Assembly: GCA_963377175.1 (NCBI GenBank)
Contig: CAUJNA010001013.1
Span: forward strand, 1,036,872-1,100,871
Origin: Effrenium voratum
Taxonomy: Eukaryota > Sar > Dinophyceae > Suessiales > Symbiodiniaceae
DNA length: 64,000 bases
Reading direction: 5' to 3'
Of the stretch, positions 20,577 to 28,432 are shown one piece after another. The notes under the pieces were generated by a model. The model did not search any database. It was not told the DNA's origin and worked only from the letters and a program-made list of their open reading frames with translations. The position numbers were made by a program, and so were the translations under genes. Each line of letters starts with the position of its first letter. Within the stretch, counting starts at the first letter, position 1.

Positions 20577-22915
20577 CCGTACAAATGAAGGTCGAGCGTA
20601 GAGTTCACATATGAAATTAACCTGTGGAGCTTGCGATCACACAGATGATTCCACTTCGTGACCCGGCTGGCTAACGCCTGCACGGGACGAATCAGGTCAT
20701 ACCTGCCCATCCGAGCCCCGTAGAGAACTTTCATCAACACCGCCGCCGCGTCATTTCCGAGACATCCTGGCTGCGCATTGACGGTCTCCATGTCCATCGC
20801 CTGGTTGAAGAGCTTGTCAAATTCAGGATTGACGGAATTCTCGTCAAACTCCGGCTTGCTCTCGTCCAGGAACGGAGTTTCAACCTTCTGCAGCTTCTTC
20901 GGGTACTTTCCCTGACACAGCTCAATGTATCTATCGACACACGCCTGCATGAAGCTGCTCTCGCTGTACTTGATGAACCTTATCGTGGTTTCCGGCTTGG
21001 GGATGTCCTTAGAGAGTAACCCCTCTGGACCAAACCTCAAGTCGGGTTGCTCCTTATCAGGAGGATTGCCGACCGTCCACGCCAGTCTCGGGTCAAAGTG
21101 ACCCTTGACCACCTGTTGCGTGAATTCGTGCTCGCAGCCAAGATATCTCTTGAGCTGCCTTGGTTCCTCCATCTTGATGACCTTCGAGATCAGCGCCCAT
21201 CCTTCTGCGATGTTCTTCGCCGGCCCACTCATCTTGAAGTCATCCACGTACACGACAAGGAAGAGGTCGAGCTCCTCATGCCTAAACACGCTGGCCCAAT
21301 CCTTCACCTTGACGTATCCGACTTTCTTCAGCATTGCCTCGCAGTGCTGTTCCCAAAAGGTACCAGCGTCCGGATGTCCATATAGTGCGAGCACGAGGAC
21401 AACGACTGGATCCTTATATCTGGGATTTCCGCTGCCGTCGAACCACTCAGGTGGCCACTGGTCACGAGGAATCCTCACCCAAGTCTTCTTTCCCTTCAAG
21501 CGGGCCTGAGTGTACGCAGACTCCCCATCACTCACTTCCAGAAGATTCCCTGGGAGTAACCCGTGAGCATCACCCATCTTACCCGCCGCCATAGTAGCGG
21601 GGCAGGAGGTGTTCTCGGAGAACAGGGCCCAATGCCCGATCTCATCACGGACGAAACATCCCTCGAACACGACTCGCCCTTTATATTTGCGATTCGGATC
21701 GTCTTCCGGCAGCTCGTGATTCTTTTCGACACAAATGTCGAAAATCCTACCAACATGGATCTTCTCCCCTTCCTTACGTGCCTTGGCCGCAACATCATGC
21801 CATTCTTGGACGGTCGACAAGTCCCAGCATCCTTGCGATGTTAACTTGTCCCACTCCTTCTGAAGAGCGGCCTTAGCCTTGGCATTTCCAGCTTGTTCCT
21901 TCTTGTTCACTGGCCTAGCGACACAAGCGTACAAGGGAGGAAAGACACCCGAGCTCTTTGGCCGATGAGAGAGGGATATCTCCCCCCTGGGCATAGAGAA
22001 CTCAAAGGTCTTTCCATCAGATCCAATCGTAGGGGCAGCAGCAGCTATACCAGTGCTTCCGAAACCCGCGGATCCCCTATCGGTTCCCCGCTTGGCTTTC
22101 CTAGGAACGATCGACGCGTCGATGAGCATAACACGCTCCAGTACGATCTGCGCAATGCGGTCCCCAGGATTTACGATGAAGTCCTCATCCCCATGATTAA
22201 AGAGGATGACCTTGATCTCTCCGTCGTAGTCGGGATCAATGACCCCACCGCCTACAGCGATCCTGTTCTTCACGGCTAGTCCTGACCTGGGAGCTATCCT
22301 AGCATATACCCCAGCGGGCATCTCTATCGAGATTCCGGTGTTGACCAAGCCTGACCCCCCTGCGGGAATACATGCTCCCTCAGAGGCATAGGTATCCAAA
22401 CCCGCACTCCCCGAAGTAGCCCGCGTCGGGATCTTGGCAGTCTCACTGTTAAGACTAACGTACAAGGTATTCGGCTTCTTCTTCCATCGCTGTTCAACCG
22501 GGTCAACCTCGACCGGCATAGCATTCGCGACCTTCTTGAACGTGCCATTTGGGTACCATGCTCCAACGATTGCCTCGCACATCGCACTCGGATAGAGAGC
22601 AGTCGTCGGGGTGACCGACCCCTCAATGCGTGCATGAAGGTATCCCTTCTCGTGCTTGCATTTCCGACCTGACAGCTCATCAATGAGCTCCTTGGAGGTC
22701 GTCGCAACCTTCCATTGCTTCCTGATTGGCACACCGTCCTTATCCTGCATCCCGAAATCACAGCCGTCGAAATGTACGGTCTCGACATCAGGATCAGCAA
22801 GAAACCTCTGCATGAACGGTTGCTTCCATCCAAGACAGTGTCTAGGCCACTCAAATGCAACCCTGCCCCCTCCTCGCCTAACGGCTCGGGAGGCCCGCAG
22901 GAATGCCGCAAACAT
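20435..22915 (-). CDS. Methyltransferase-like C-part + dUTPase + reverse transcriptase
   Basis: 826 codons from an ATG that is probably internal to the polyprotein. Residues 1-130 (FEWPRHCLGW motif) end the block begun after integrase. Residues about 151-289 are a complete trimeric dUTPase with all five motifs: SGSAGLDTYA, APRSGLAV, GVIDPDYDGEI, PGDRIAQIVLE, RGTDRGSAGFGSTG. RT follows: VSDGESAYTQA (first catalytic Asp) and the active-site YVDD at 556-559 (21239-21250), with EPRQLKRYLGCE beyond. The dUTPase hydrolyses dUTP and would limit uracil in the cDNA. Coding-like sequence ends near 20570, where RNase H starts in another frame; the last 45 codons of this frame are noise. Confidence 0.92.
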   Translation of the reverse strand: MFAAFLRASRAVRRGGGRVAFEWPRHCLGWKQPFMQRFLADPDVETVHFDGCDFGMQDKDGVPIRKQWKVATTSKELIDELSGRKCKHEKGYLHARIEGSVTPTTALYPSAMCEAIVGAWYPNGTFKKVANAMPVEVDPVEQRWKKKPNTLYVSLNSETAKIPTRATSGSAGLDTYASEGACIPAGGSGLVNTGISIEMPAGVYARIAPRSGLAVKNRIAVGGGVIDPDYDGEIKVILFNHGDEDFIVNPGDRIAQIVLERVMLIDASIVPRKAKRGTDRGSAGFGSTGIAAAAPTIGSDGKTFEFSMPRGEISLSHRPKSSGVFPPLYACVARPVNKKEQAGNAKAKAALQKEWDKLTSQGCWDLSTVQEWHDVAAKARKEGEKIHVGRIFDICVEKNHELPEDDPNRKYKGRVVFEGCFVRDEIGHWALFSENTSCPATMAAGKMGDAHGLLPGNLLEVSDGESAYTQARLKGKKTWVRIPRDQWPPEWFDGSGNPRYKDPVVVLVLALYGHPDAGTFWEQHCEAMLKKVGYVKVKDWASVFRHEELDLFLVVYVDDFKMSGPAKNIAEGWALISKVIKMEEPRQLKRYLGCEHEFTQQVVKGHFDPRLAWTVGNPPDKEQPDLRFGPEGLLSKDIPKPETTIRFIKYSESSFMQACVDRYIELCQGKYPKKLQKVETPFLDESKPEFDENSVNPEFDKLFNQAMDMETVNAQPGCLGNDAAAVLMKVLYGARMGRYDLIRPVQALASRVTKWNHLCDRKLHRLISYVNSTLDLHLYGWAIAQSSLSWLLTVMRIWLGIVLIPRARRECLFALWVLGPTCPSLE

Positions 22916-22941
22916 TACCTGAGAGTTTCTTCTCAGATCAT

Positions 22942-25590
22942 TCAGGTGTGATGCAAACTCAGCACCGTGGATTGAAAGGTTGACATACTGCCATGTACTC
23001 CACGGTCCGCAATTGACGCCCAGAGGTCACACCCAGGATTATCCTCGATGATCCCAATAAGCCGACTAACGTCTTTGGCTTTGGTGATGTCAAATGAGCC
23101 AACGTGAACGCGAATCGCATCGCCTCCACACTCCATCATCACTGCGGACAGACGCGAGTCAGGTTCACACGCAAACTCGATGAGGAGCTTGCGGCCAGGC
23201 GCTGGAGCAGCCGGGTCCCTCTCAGGATGTTCGCGGCGTCGTTCTTCCCTTAGGGATAACTCCCGTTCGGTTTGAACATATATCTCCCGAGACCGGGTAG
23301 ACATCTGTCTCCAACTATCCGCATCAATTGAATTGGGTTTTCCGGTGCCTGCGTATGGCCGCTCACGCCTATCGGCGGATTGGCCGTAGTCGATCCTGTC
23401 TCCGTGCAGCTTATGACCCTTCTTCGGACCTCCGGCAGGTTCGGCTCCTTCTTCCTTTGGCTTGAACCTGCCGTGGGGAGCACATCCCTTATCAAATAGG
23501 ATGGTCACGCCAGTCCAAAATCCACGCGTGAAATGCCGATGATTGGGAGCATCGTGATGACGATCATCTCTTACCCAATTTCCAACGGCATCAAGCCCCC
23601 GCATGCGCGTGACCCTAACGGTGTCAAGCTCCTCATGCGAAGGACCACCTGGAGGAAGGTCCTCGTTCGTCGTCCCGAAGAACTTCTTCCGCACCTCAAC
23701 GTGGATGCGATACCATGCGCTGTCCTCGTCGTGCCGCTCCCAGTAATCTGAGACGCATGCGTCACCACTCCCTTGGACAGCCTTGCTCTGAATGGCCCCA
23801 TCAGACTTGGAAGAGCTACCGCCCCCCTCGTCCTGTTGGTCATCGTCATCATCATCAGGATCATCAAATCGACCTTCATCAAAGTCGAATTCATCCCTGA
23901 TCTTCTTACTCGGCTTAAGGTCGGCCCTTCGGTCAGCTAACGCCTCCCGAATGGTCCGAGTCCTAGCATCATAGGATGCCAACATCGGGAACACGTAGGG
24001 CTCCTCAGGGTTCTTCCAGATACGTTTGACCTGGTGTATACTTGGTTTCCTGAGACCCCTTTGGATGTGCTCGAGATCAGCAACGAGATAGTCGCCCTTC
24101 CACAGCCCCCCTGGTTCTAACCGATAGCCCAGAAATAGGCCTGGCTTGGAAGATGGGGCGAACTTCGGATCCTCCTCTATCTTGATGAAGTCCCGCTCTT
24201 TCTTCTCGGCGGGCAGGGCAGTAGTGACGCTTGTCTCTTCAACCTCTACCTCATCAATGGGAACAAAGTCCGGTTCGTCGTTGCATTCGGGTTCATACTC
24301 CTCGTTCTCATAGATCTCGGCCTCGTCCTCATCGATCTGATCAAAATCACAGTCGAAATGAGTTTCTCCAGTCCATTCGTGGTTACCTCCACGGTCGTTC
24401 TCGGCCTGGAGCCAGTTTTCGTCAACAACAAATTCGGTCGATCCGTCCAGATAGTTGAGGACTGTGCTCCGCCTCCTGCCAAGGTCTTTGATCTTGACTG
24501 GACAGCTCGTCCCTATCGGGATAAAGAGCTCGGTTCGCGCTTCAACGTGGACGCGAGTGAGAACCTTCTCGTCTTCATTTGCGATCCAGTGGTCTCCTCC
24601 TTCATCAACGTCCTCTGAGTCGATCTTTCCAGCATGTCTGAAGTCGTTTTGGGCGTTTTGAACCCCCCCCTTTCTATCCCTGCGAATCTTGGGAGCAATG
24701 GGGTAGAAGTCGACCAGACAACCAAACGGCAGAATGACTCCGCTGAAGTTCCCGTCACCGTGGCGTCGCATCCACGGTGATCCCTCACCGCGATTTTCAA
24801 TATTCCTTGCCATGGAAAAATGCCTAACGGCAAATGGCCACCATCGAGGTTCAAATCCAGCTTGACGCAGGAGCACACGTGCCCCGTGAAGAACGAGCTT
24901 AACCTTGTTCTCGATCAGGCCATTGGTCTTGGGCATGCCCGGTGTAGAAAGCCGGTGCAATGCTCCAAGCGTAGTGACAGCATTCTTCAGCTCTGGGGCC
25001 TGGTCGCTGTACACTAACTTCAGAGTTTGCCCCCCTGCAAACCTGCGAAATGCCTCCAGCGTATTGCTACGGGATCTGGATTGCACAGGAAGGACTTCGA
25101 GGTAGTCAGTAGCGAGGTCATAGAACACTATCGCGTCTGCTTCGCCATGAAAGCCTCGATCCTTCAATCCTCGCAACACCATCGTGTCAGCAGTGGTTAG
25201 GTCCCCGAAACTTACCACGTCATGCGCAGCAGCACCACCTTTGCGGCGAAGCTTGACATTCTCCATTTTCGCACGCTGGCAGTGCGGGCAATAGGGGTTC
25301 TTCGGGAGATGCGTAAGCATATGGCGAAGCGTCTTAGCATCTGCCCGCCACTCAGCCTCTGTGCGGAGTCCGGAGAGAAAGTTTATCTCGACAATGTCAT
25401 CATCGTCCCCTTCCCCTGGGCCAGGAAAGGGTGGTGAGCGGCTATCGCCTTCACCCCCCTGTTCTGCCTTTCCGGGAAGAGCAACGGTCTCGCACTTGAC
25501 CTGAAACCACGTTTCACCCGTCCAAGGGACATCAGATGCTATCGCATGCTGATCTCTTTCAGATAACTCCCAAAGACTATCAACCAGCAC
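22942..25590 (-). CDS. Integrase, followed by the start of a methyltransferase-like block
   Basis: 882 codons from a GTG; no ATG is near, so it is probably part of the polyprotein. HHCC zinc-binding module at H90, H94, C101, C104 (HMLTHLPKNPYCPHC). The DDE catalytic triad is visible: D130 in SFGDLTTAD, D196 in VYSDQAPEL and E227 in NGLIENKV. The long C-terminal half is acidic (DDPDDDDDD) and ends, from about residue 805, in LLIEFACEPDSRLS, a Rossmann-like block that continues in the next frame. Inserts the cDNA; the 5-bp target duplication is its footprint. The frame is lost near 22990, where the next ORF takes over in another frame. Confidence 0.88.
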   Translation of the reverse strand: MLVDSLWELSERDQHAIASDVPWTGETWFQVKCETVALPGKAEQGGEGDSRSPPFPGPGEGDDDDIVEINFLSGLRTEAEWRADAKTLRHMLTHLPKNPYCPHCQRAKMENVKLRRKGGAAAHDVVSFGDLTTADTMVLRGLKDRGFHGEADAIVFYDLATDYLEVLPVQSRSRSNTLEAFRRFAGGQTLKLVYSDQAPELKNAVTTLGALHRLSTPGMPKTNGLIENKVKLVLHGARVLLRQAGFEPRWWPFAVRHFSMARNIENRGEGSPWMRRHGDGNFSGVILPFGCLVDFYPIAPKIRRDRKGGVQNAQNDFRHAGKIDSEDVDEGGDHWIANEDEKVLTRVHVEARTELFIPIGTSCPVKIKDLGRRRSTVLNYLDGSTEFVVDENWLQAENDRGGNHEWTGETHFDCDFDQIDEDEAEIYENEEYEPECNDEPDFVPIDEVEVEETSVTTALPAEKKERDFIKIEEDPKFAPSSKPGLFLGYRLEPGGLWKGDYLVADLEHIQRGLRKPSIHQVKRIWKNPEEPYVFPMLASYDARTRTIREALADRRADLKPSKKIRDEFDFDEGRFDDPDDDDDDQQDEGGGSSSKSDGAIQSKAVQGSGDACVSDYWERHDEDSAWYRIHVEVRKKFFGTTNEDLPPGGPSHEELDTVRVTRMRGLDAVGNWVRDDRHHDAPNHRHFTRGFWTGVTILFDKGCAPHGRFKPKEEGAEPAGGPKKGHKLHGDRIDYGQSADRRERPYAGTGKPNSIDADSWRQMSTRSREIYVQTERELSLREERRREHPERDPAAPAPGRKLLIEFACEPDSRLSAVMMECGGDAIRVHVGSFDITKAKDVSRLIGIIEDNPGCDLWASIADRGVHGSMSTFQSTVLSLHHT

Positions 25591-25913
25591 CTCATGGGTA
25601 ACCCCATTTCGGTTAACGACAGTTTCCTGTAGTTGTCCAATCGATCAACCCCAACGGGGCAATCATCGCCTGTCGGCACAAACTTTGCTTTACGCGGAAG
25701 CCGGTGCTCCTTCACAACATGGCCCGACCGCTCAGTGCGCCAGGTGTCCTGTAGCTCACTCTTGGCCGTAAGCTCAGACCTACACGGCGGAACCTCGCTG
25801 GCTTCAAGCCCTCGATACGCCGCCCCGGGGGCAGGCATAGCAGGGAGTGGCTCAGCATCATCAAGAGTGGGAGAAACGAACTGAGTGAAGATATGGCACG
25901 TTGTTGATGACAT
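25539..25913 (-). CDS. Protease-integrase linker segment in a third frame
   Basis: 124-codon frame, of which roughly 25630-25885 appears coding: it bridges the end of the protease frame and the start of the integrase frame. It contains a proline-rich stretch and then WRTERSGHVVKEHRLPRKAK, the kind of linker that precedes integrase in copia-like elements of dinoflagellates. The integrase frame takes over near 25620. Both switches are single-base and could be natural frameshifts or sequence errors. No catalytic motif. Confidence 0.5.
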   Translation of the reverse strand: MSSTTCHIFTQFVSPTLDDAEPLPAMPAPGAAYRGLEASEVPPCRSELTAKSELQDTWRTERSGHVVKEHRLPRKAKFVPTGDDCPVGVDRLDNYRKLSLTEMGLPMRCWLIVFGSYLKEISMR

Positions 25914-26889
25914 CCAATGTCACCGTGCGGCCCGAAGGACACGTGAGAGTAGGCTTGCAACCTGCAGTCCATACAAACGAGTATCCCATATCCATACAGC
26001 GTTTTCCAACGGATATAATGGATGGAGTGGACTCAAGGACGTGTGCCTCAATCACCTCGTCCAGGTTGCCGACATCAGCATCAACACGACCAGCGGTGCG
26101 AGTCGCCCCGTTCGCAGTGTGCAGCGCGTGAGTGTGCCCGCCTTTGGCAATCAGGGCCCTATCGGGTCCTTTCAAATCACCAAGACCGACCAGATCCATT
26201 GGGCAACCAGTATCCACCAGCCACCTCACCCCGCCGTATCCAACAGGTGCAGCAACCTTCTGAGTGTACTTCGGCTTTCGAACAACGCGATGTCCCCGCA
26301 CATCCCCAGGGTTGGTGTCGATGTCCTCGTCATTGTCTAAGAGCACTTGGGCGTGAACAGCCGCTGCTCTTATCAGAGCACTTTGAACCTCCCTAGCAAT
26401 TCTCTTGCGTGATGGGAACTTAATCGCATTTGGATGGCTGTATCCAGCCTCTCGGCAACGATTCACGATCCTGCCCGTATTGTCATTCTCAATTGAGACA
26501 ACAAACACATCAGGGAGATTGGGAATCTTGACCCTGAGAGGCTCCCTATCGGGACCCTTCGGGAAGTACTTGTTCCTCCAGGACAGTACAACCTCCGCAT
26601 CGTCGCAGTACCAAAACGTCGTCTTGGTATCACTTCGTCTTGGGAGTCTCCTGAACAAGGTCGCTCGGCAATCACTGAAGTTCACCCCGATATCCTCGAT
26701 CACGGTCCCATTCGCGTCAACGGTCCTTCTCCAAATGACTTGATCCCATTTAGGACCTCCACCAGTAGTACCGGAGAAGAACGACGCGTCTCGCTCGCTT
26801 TTCTCCCAACTGCTGACGCAAGGAGGGAGGCAACCCGGTGCAGACCCACCGGTAGCTGGGGCAACAGCCCACATAGCTGGACACGCCAC
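25861..26889 (-). CDS. Retroviral-type aspartic protease
   Basis: 342-codon frame from a GTG; the frame is open further upstream to the Gag stop. The catalytic motif VRWLVDTGCPMDLVG (Asp226-Thr-Gly) is the active-site D-T-G of retropepsins, followed about 60 residues later by hydrophobic strands (ISVGKRCMDMGYSFVW) consistent with the flap and the second half of the fold. The 200 residues before the motif are a conserved-looking region without known motifs. It would cut the Gag-Pol polyprotein as a dimer. Near 25880 meaningful sequence moves into the frame 25539-25913. Confidence 0.8.
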   Translation of the reverse strand: MACPAMWAVAPATGGSAPGCLPPCVSSWEKSERDASFFSGTTGGGPKWDQVIWRRTVDANGTVIEDIGVNFSDCRATLFRRLPRRSDTKTTFWYCDDAEVVLSWRNKYFPKGPDREPLRVKIPNLPDVFVVSIENDNTGRIVNRCREAGYSHPNAIKFPSRKRIAREVQSALIRAAAVHAQVLLDNDEDIDTNPGDVRGHRVVRKPKYTQKVAAPVGYGGVRWLVDTGCPMDLVGLGDLKGPDRALIAKGGHTHALHTANGATRTAGRVDADVGNLDEVIEAHVLESTPSIISVGKRCMDMGYSFVWTAGCKPTLTCPSGRTVTLDVINNVPYLHSVRFSHS

Positions 26890-26925
26890 AACAACACGGT
26901 TGGCCTCAGGGTAACGGCCCGCCCC

Positions 26926-26936
26926 GCCTAAAAATC
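26926..26936 (-). promoter_or_regulatory. Candidate -1 frameshift site at the Gag stop
   Basis: Sense GGATTTTTAGG. In the Gag frame it reads GAT TTT TAG; slipping back one base on the U run gives TTT TTA and enters the protease frame, which is open across this point. It is not a perfect X-XXY-YYZ heptamer because the stop occupies the A site. An assembly indel is the alternative. Confidence 0.35.
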
Positions 26937-27620
26937 CGTCAATCCTTGAGCGGGGCTGTCGAGACGCCTCGCCTCCCTATCGGGAGGACTGGGCGTGGGC
27001 GATCTAGGGGTATCCCCCTCTTCATCCTCAACAACCGGACCAGCAGTAGTACGAGGCGTGATGGGCTTCGTACCTGGTGGTGGCTTCTGATGCAGGTACT
27101 TGCACGGCTGAGCTGTGCACTTGCCATACATCCAGTCGTAGCAGTATCCGAAGAACATAGGCTTGTCCCTAACGGGCCTATCGCCAGTCCTCGGCGTAGA
27201 GGGCGCAGCGGGGTTCCTTGGGCTCTTGTCGTGCTCGAACCTGCATTCCCGGCCATATTGACATTTCCCAGTCTTCGTATACTCCCAGCACACCCGATCA
27301 GCAGGCCCAGCTGGGGACTGTCTTCTCGGCGACTTGGGAGACGGCGTGCGCTTGTCCCTCTGACTGCCTCTCCCAGGAGAAGCTCTGTCCCTTTGACTGC
27401 TTCTTCCGGGCGAAGATGATCTTGGCTTACCGTCGGGTTTCCCATCCCTTCCGGACCTAACGGACCTTGAAGGGCTAGGATCACTCTTCCTGGCAAGTGG
27501 ATCGTACCTCCGCACAACACCAGGAGCGCCAGGATGCCGATCCCTCTCACGGGAGTGAGAGCCTGATCGTGACCTTTGCTCATGAAAAGTCTGGTACATC
27601 TGAAGCGTGTTCTGTCCCAC
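26928..27620 (-). CDS. Gag C-terminal part with two CCCH zinc fingers
   Basis: Continuation of Gag in another frame. It starts with helical sequence (TLQMYQTFHEQ), then an RS-rich stretch with tandem RGSQRD/RSSQRD motifs, then two CCCH fingers: C-x8-C-x5-C-x3-H (CWEYTKTGKCQYGRECRFEH) and C-x7-C-x4-C-x3-H (CYDWMYGKCTAQPCKYLH). These replace the usual CCHC knuckle of Gag and should bind the element RNA. The frame ends in TAG at 26928-26930, preceded by a U run; the protease lies in the -1 frame. Gag and protease are therefore probably joined by frameshifting, or separated by an indel. Confidence 0.75.
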   Translation of the reverse strand: MGQNTLQMYQTFHEQRSRSGSHSRERDRHPGAPGVVRRYDPLARKSDPSPSRSVRSGRDGKPDGKPRSSSPGRSSQRDRASPGRGSQRDKRTPSPKSPRRQSPAGPADRVCWEYTKTGKCQYGRECRFEHDKSPRNPAAPSTPRTGDRPVRDKPMFFGYCYDWMYGKCTAQPCKYLHQKPPPGTKPITPRTTAGPVVEDEEGDTPRSPTPSPPDREARRLDSPAQGLTDF

Positions 27621-28432
27621 CTCTCGATGTCAGGCCGCATACAGCGTAGATGACGAACGTTCTCAATGAACACAGCTAATAGTACCCCATCATCGATCTT
27701 CTTCCTGATCCCAGAAATGAGATTGTCCCAGGTGCTCAGATAACTCCGGAGCCTAGCTTCATCGTCGGAGTGACCTGTTTGCCGGCACTTGAGACTAGTC
27801 AACTCGGCAATCTTGAAGGTCTGGTCGTCCTCGACCCCAGTCTGCAGGTGGTTCAGCAGAAGCTTCAAGATCTGTCTCCCCTTGATACCCTGGGGAGGAT
27901 TCATATTCTGAGCGGCTTCGGTCAGGCGATTCATCTTGTCCCTAACAGCCCTCGTCTTGATACACTCCCTGATAGCACTCGTGAAGTTGGAATCCAAGAT
28001 CGGGTACTTGCAGGGTCCACCAAGAGCATCATAGTCAAGCCTCTCAGTCTCTGAAATCCACGCTAACGCGTAGTCAGAGTCAAAGCTGAAGGCATTCCTG
28101 ACCCTTTCCTTTATCTCGGAAAGCCATTCCCGCAGCTTATCAGCTGTCGGCTCAGCAGGCAGCACGATCGTGTTGCACTTATGATGGAACCGATCCTTAT
28201 CGACAACGGTGGAAATCAGAGCCCCTATCGGGGTACATGAGGTAATCCTGCAACTTTCACACAGCCTAGCAGGCATAGGGCAGCAAACCTCACACGCCCT
28301 CATTCCACAACCAACGCAAGGAACAAGAGGGAAACCAGGCTCGGGGATCCTGCTACACTTAGTGCACCTGTCCCGTCCATCATCCCCCCTCAACAGGGAG
28401 AAGACCACCATCTCCCTGTCTACCGGCCCCAT
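26939..28432 (-). CDS. Gag: N-terminal zinc finger and capsid-like domain
   Basis: 497-codon frame. The real Gag-like part is about the first 280 codons: a CxxC finger (CTKC...CVGCGMRACEVCC...CESC, residues 22-60) and then a helical region of about 200 residues (KLREWLSEIKERVRNAF, LLLNHLQTGVEDD) that resembles the UBN2-type capsid region of copia Gag. At about 27610 a one-base frame change moves the meaningful sequence into the overlapping frame 26928-27620, and the remaining codons of this frame are probably not translated. Forms the particle and packages RNA by analogy with copia Gag. Confidence 0.7.
   Translation of the reverse strand: MGPVDREMVVFSLLRGDDGRDRCTKCSRIPEPGFPLVPCVGCGMRACEVCCPMPARLCESCRITSCTPIGALISTVVDKDRFHHKCNTIVLPAEPTADKLREWLSEIKERVRNAFSFDSDYALAWISETERLDYDALGGPCKYPILDSNFTSAIRECIKTRAVRDKMNRLTEAAQNMNPPQGIKGRQILKLLLNHLQTGVEDDQTFKIAELTSLKCRQTGHSDDEARLRSYLSTWDNLISGIRKKIDDGVLLAVFIENVRHLRCMRPDIERWDRTRFRCTRLFMSKGHDQALTPVRGIGILALLVLCGGTIHLPGRVILALQGPLGPEGMGNPTVSQDHLRPEEAVKGTELLLGEAVRGTSARRLPSRREDSPQLGLLIGCAGSIRRLGNVNMAGNAGSSTTRAQGTPLRPLRRGLAIGPLGTSLCSSDTATTGCMASAQLSRASTCIRSHHQVRSPSRLVLLLVRLLRMKRGIPLDRPRPVLPIGRRGVSTAPLKD

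Noticed and set aside
25649..25659. CCCC-AAC-GGGG as a member of the hairpin family
   Set aside because: Loop has three bases. It may be a member that lost one base, as may 19972-19986 (five-base loop) and 23247-23257 (TTA loop), but I left all three out of the count.
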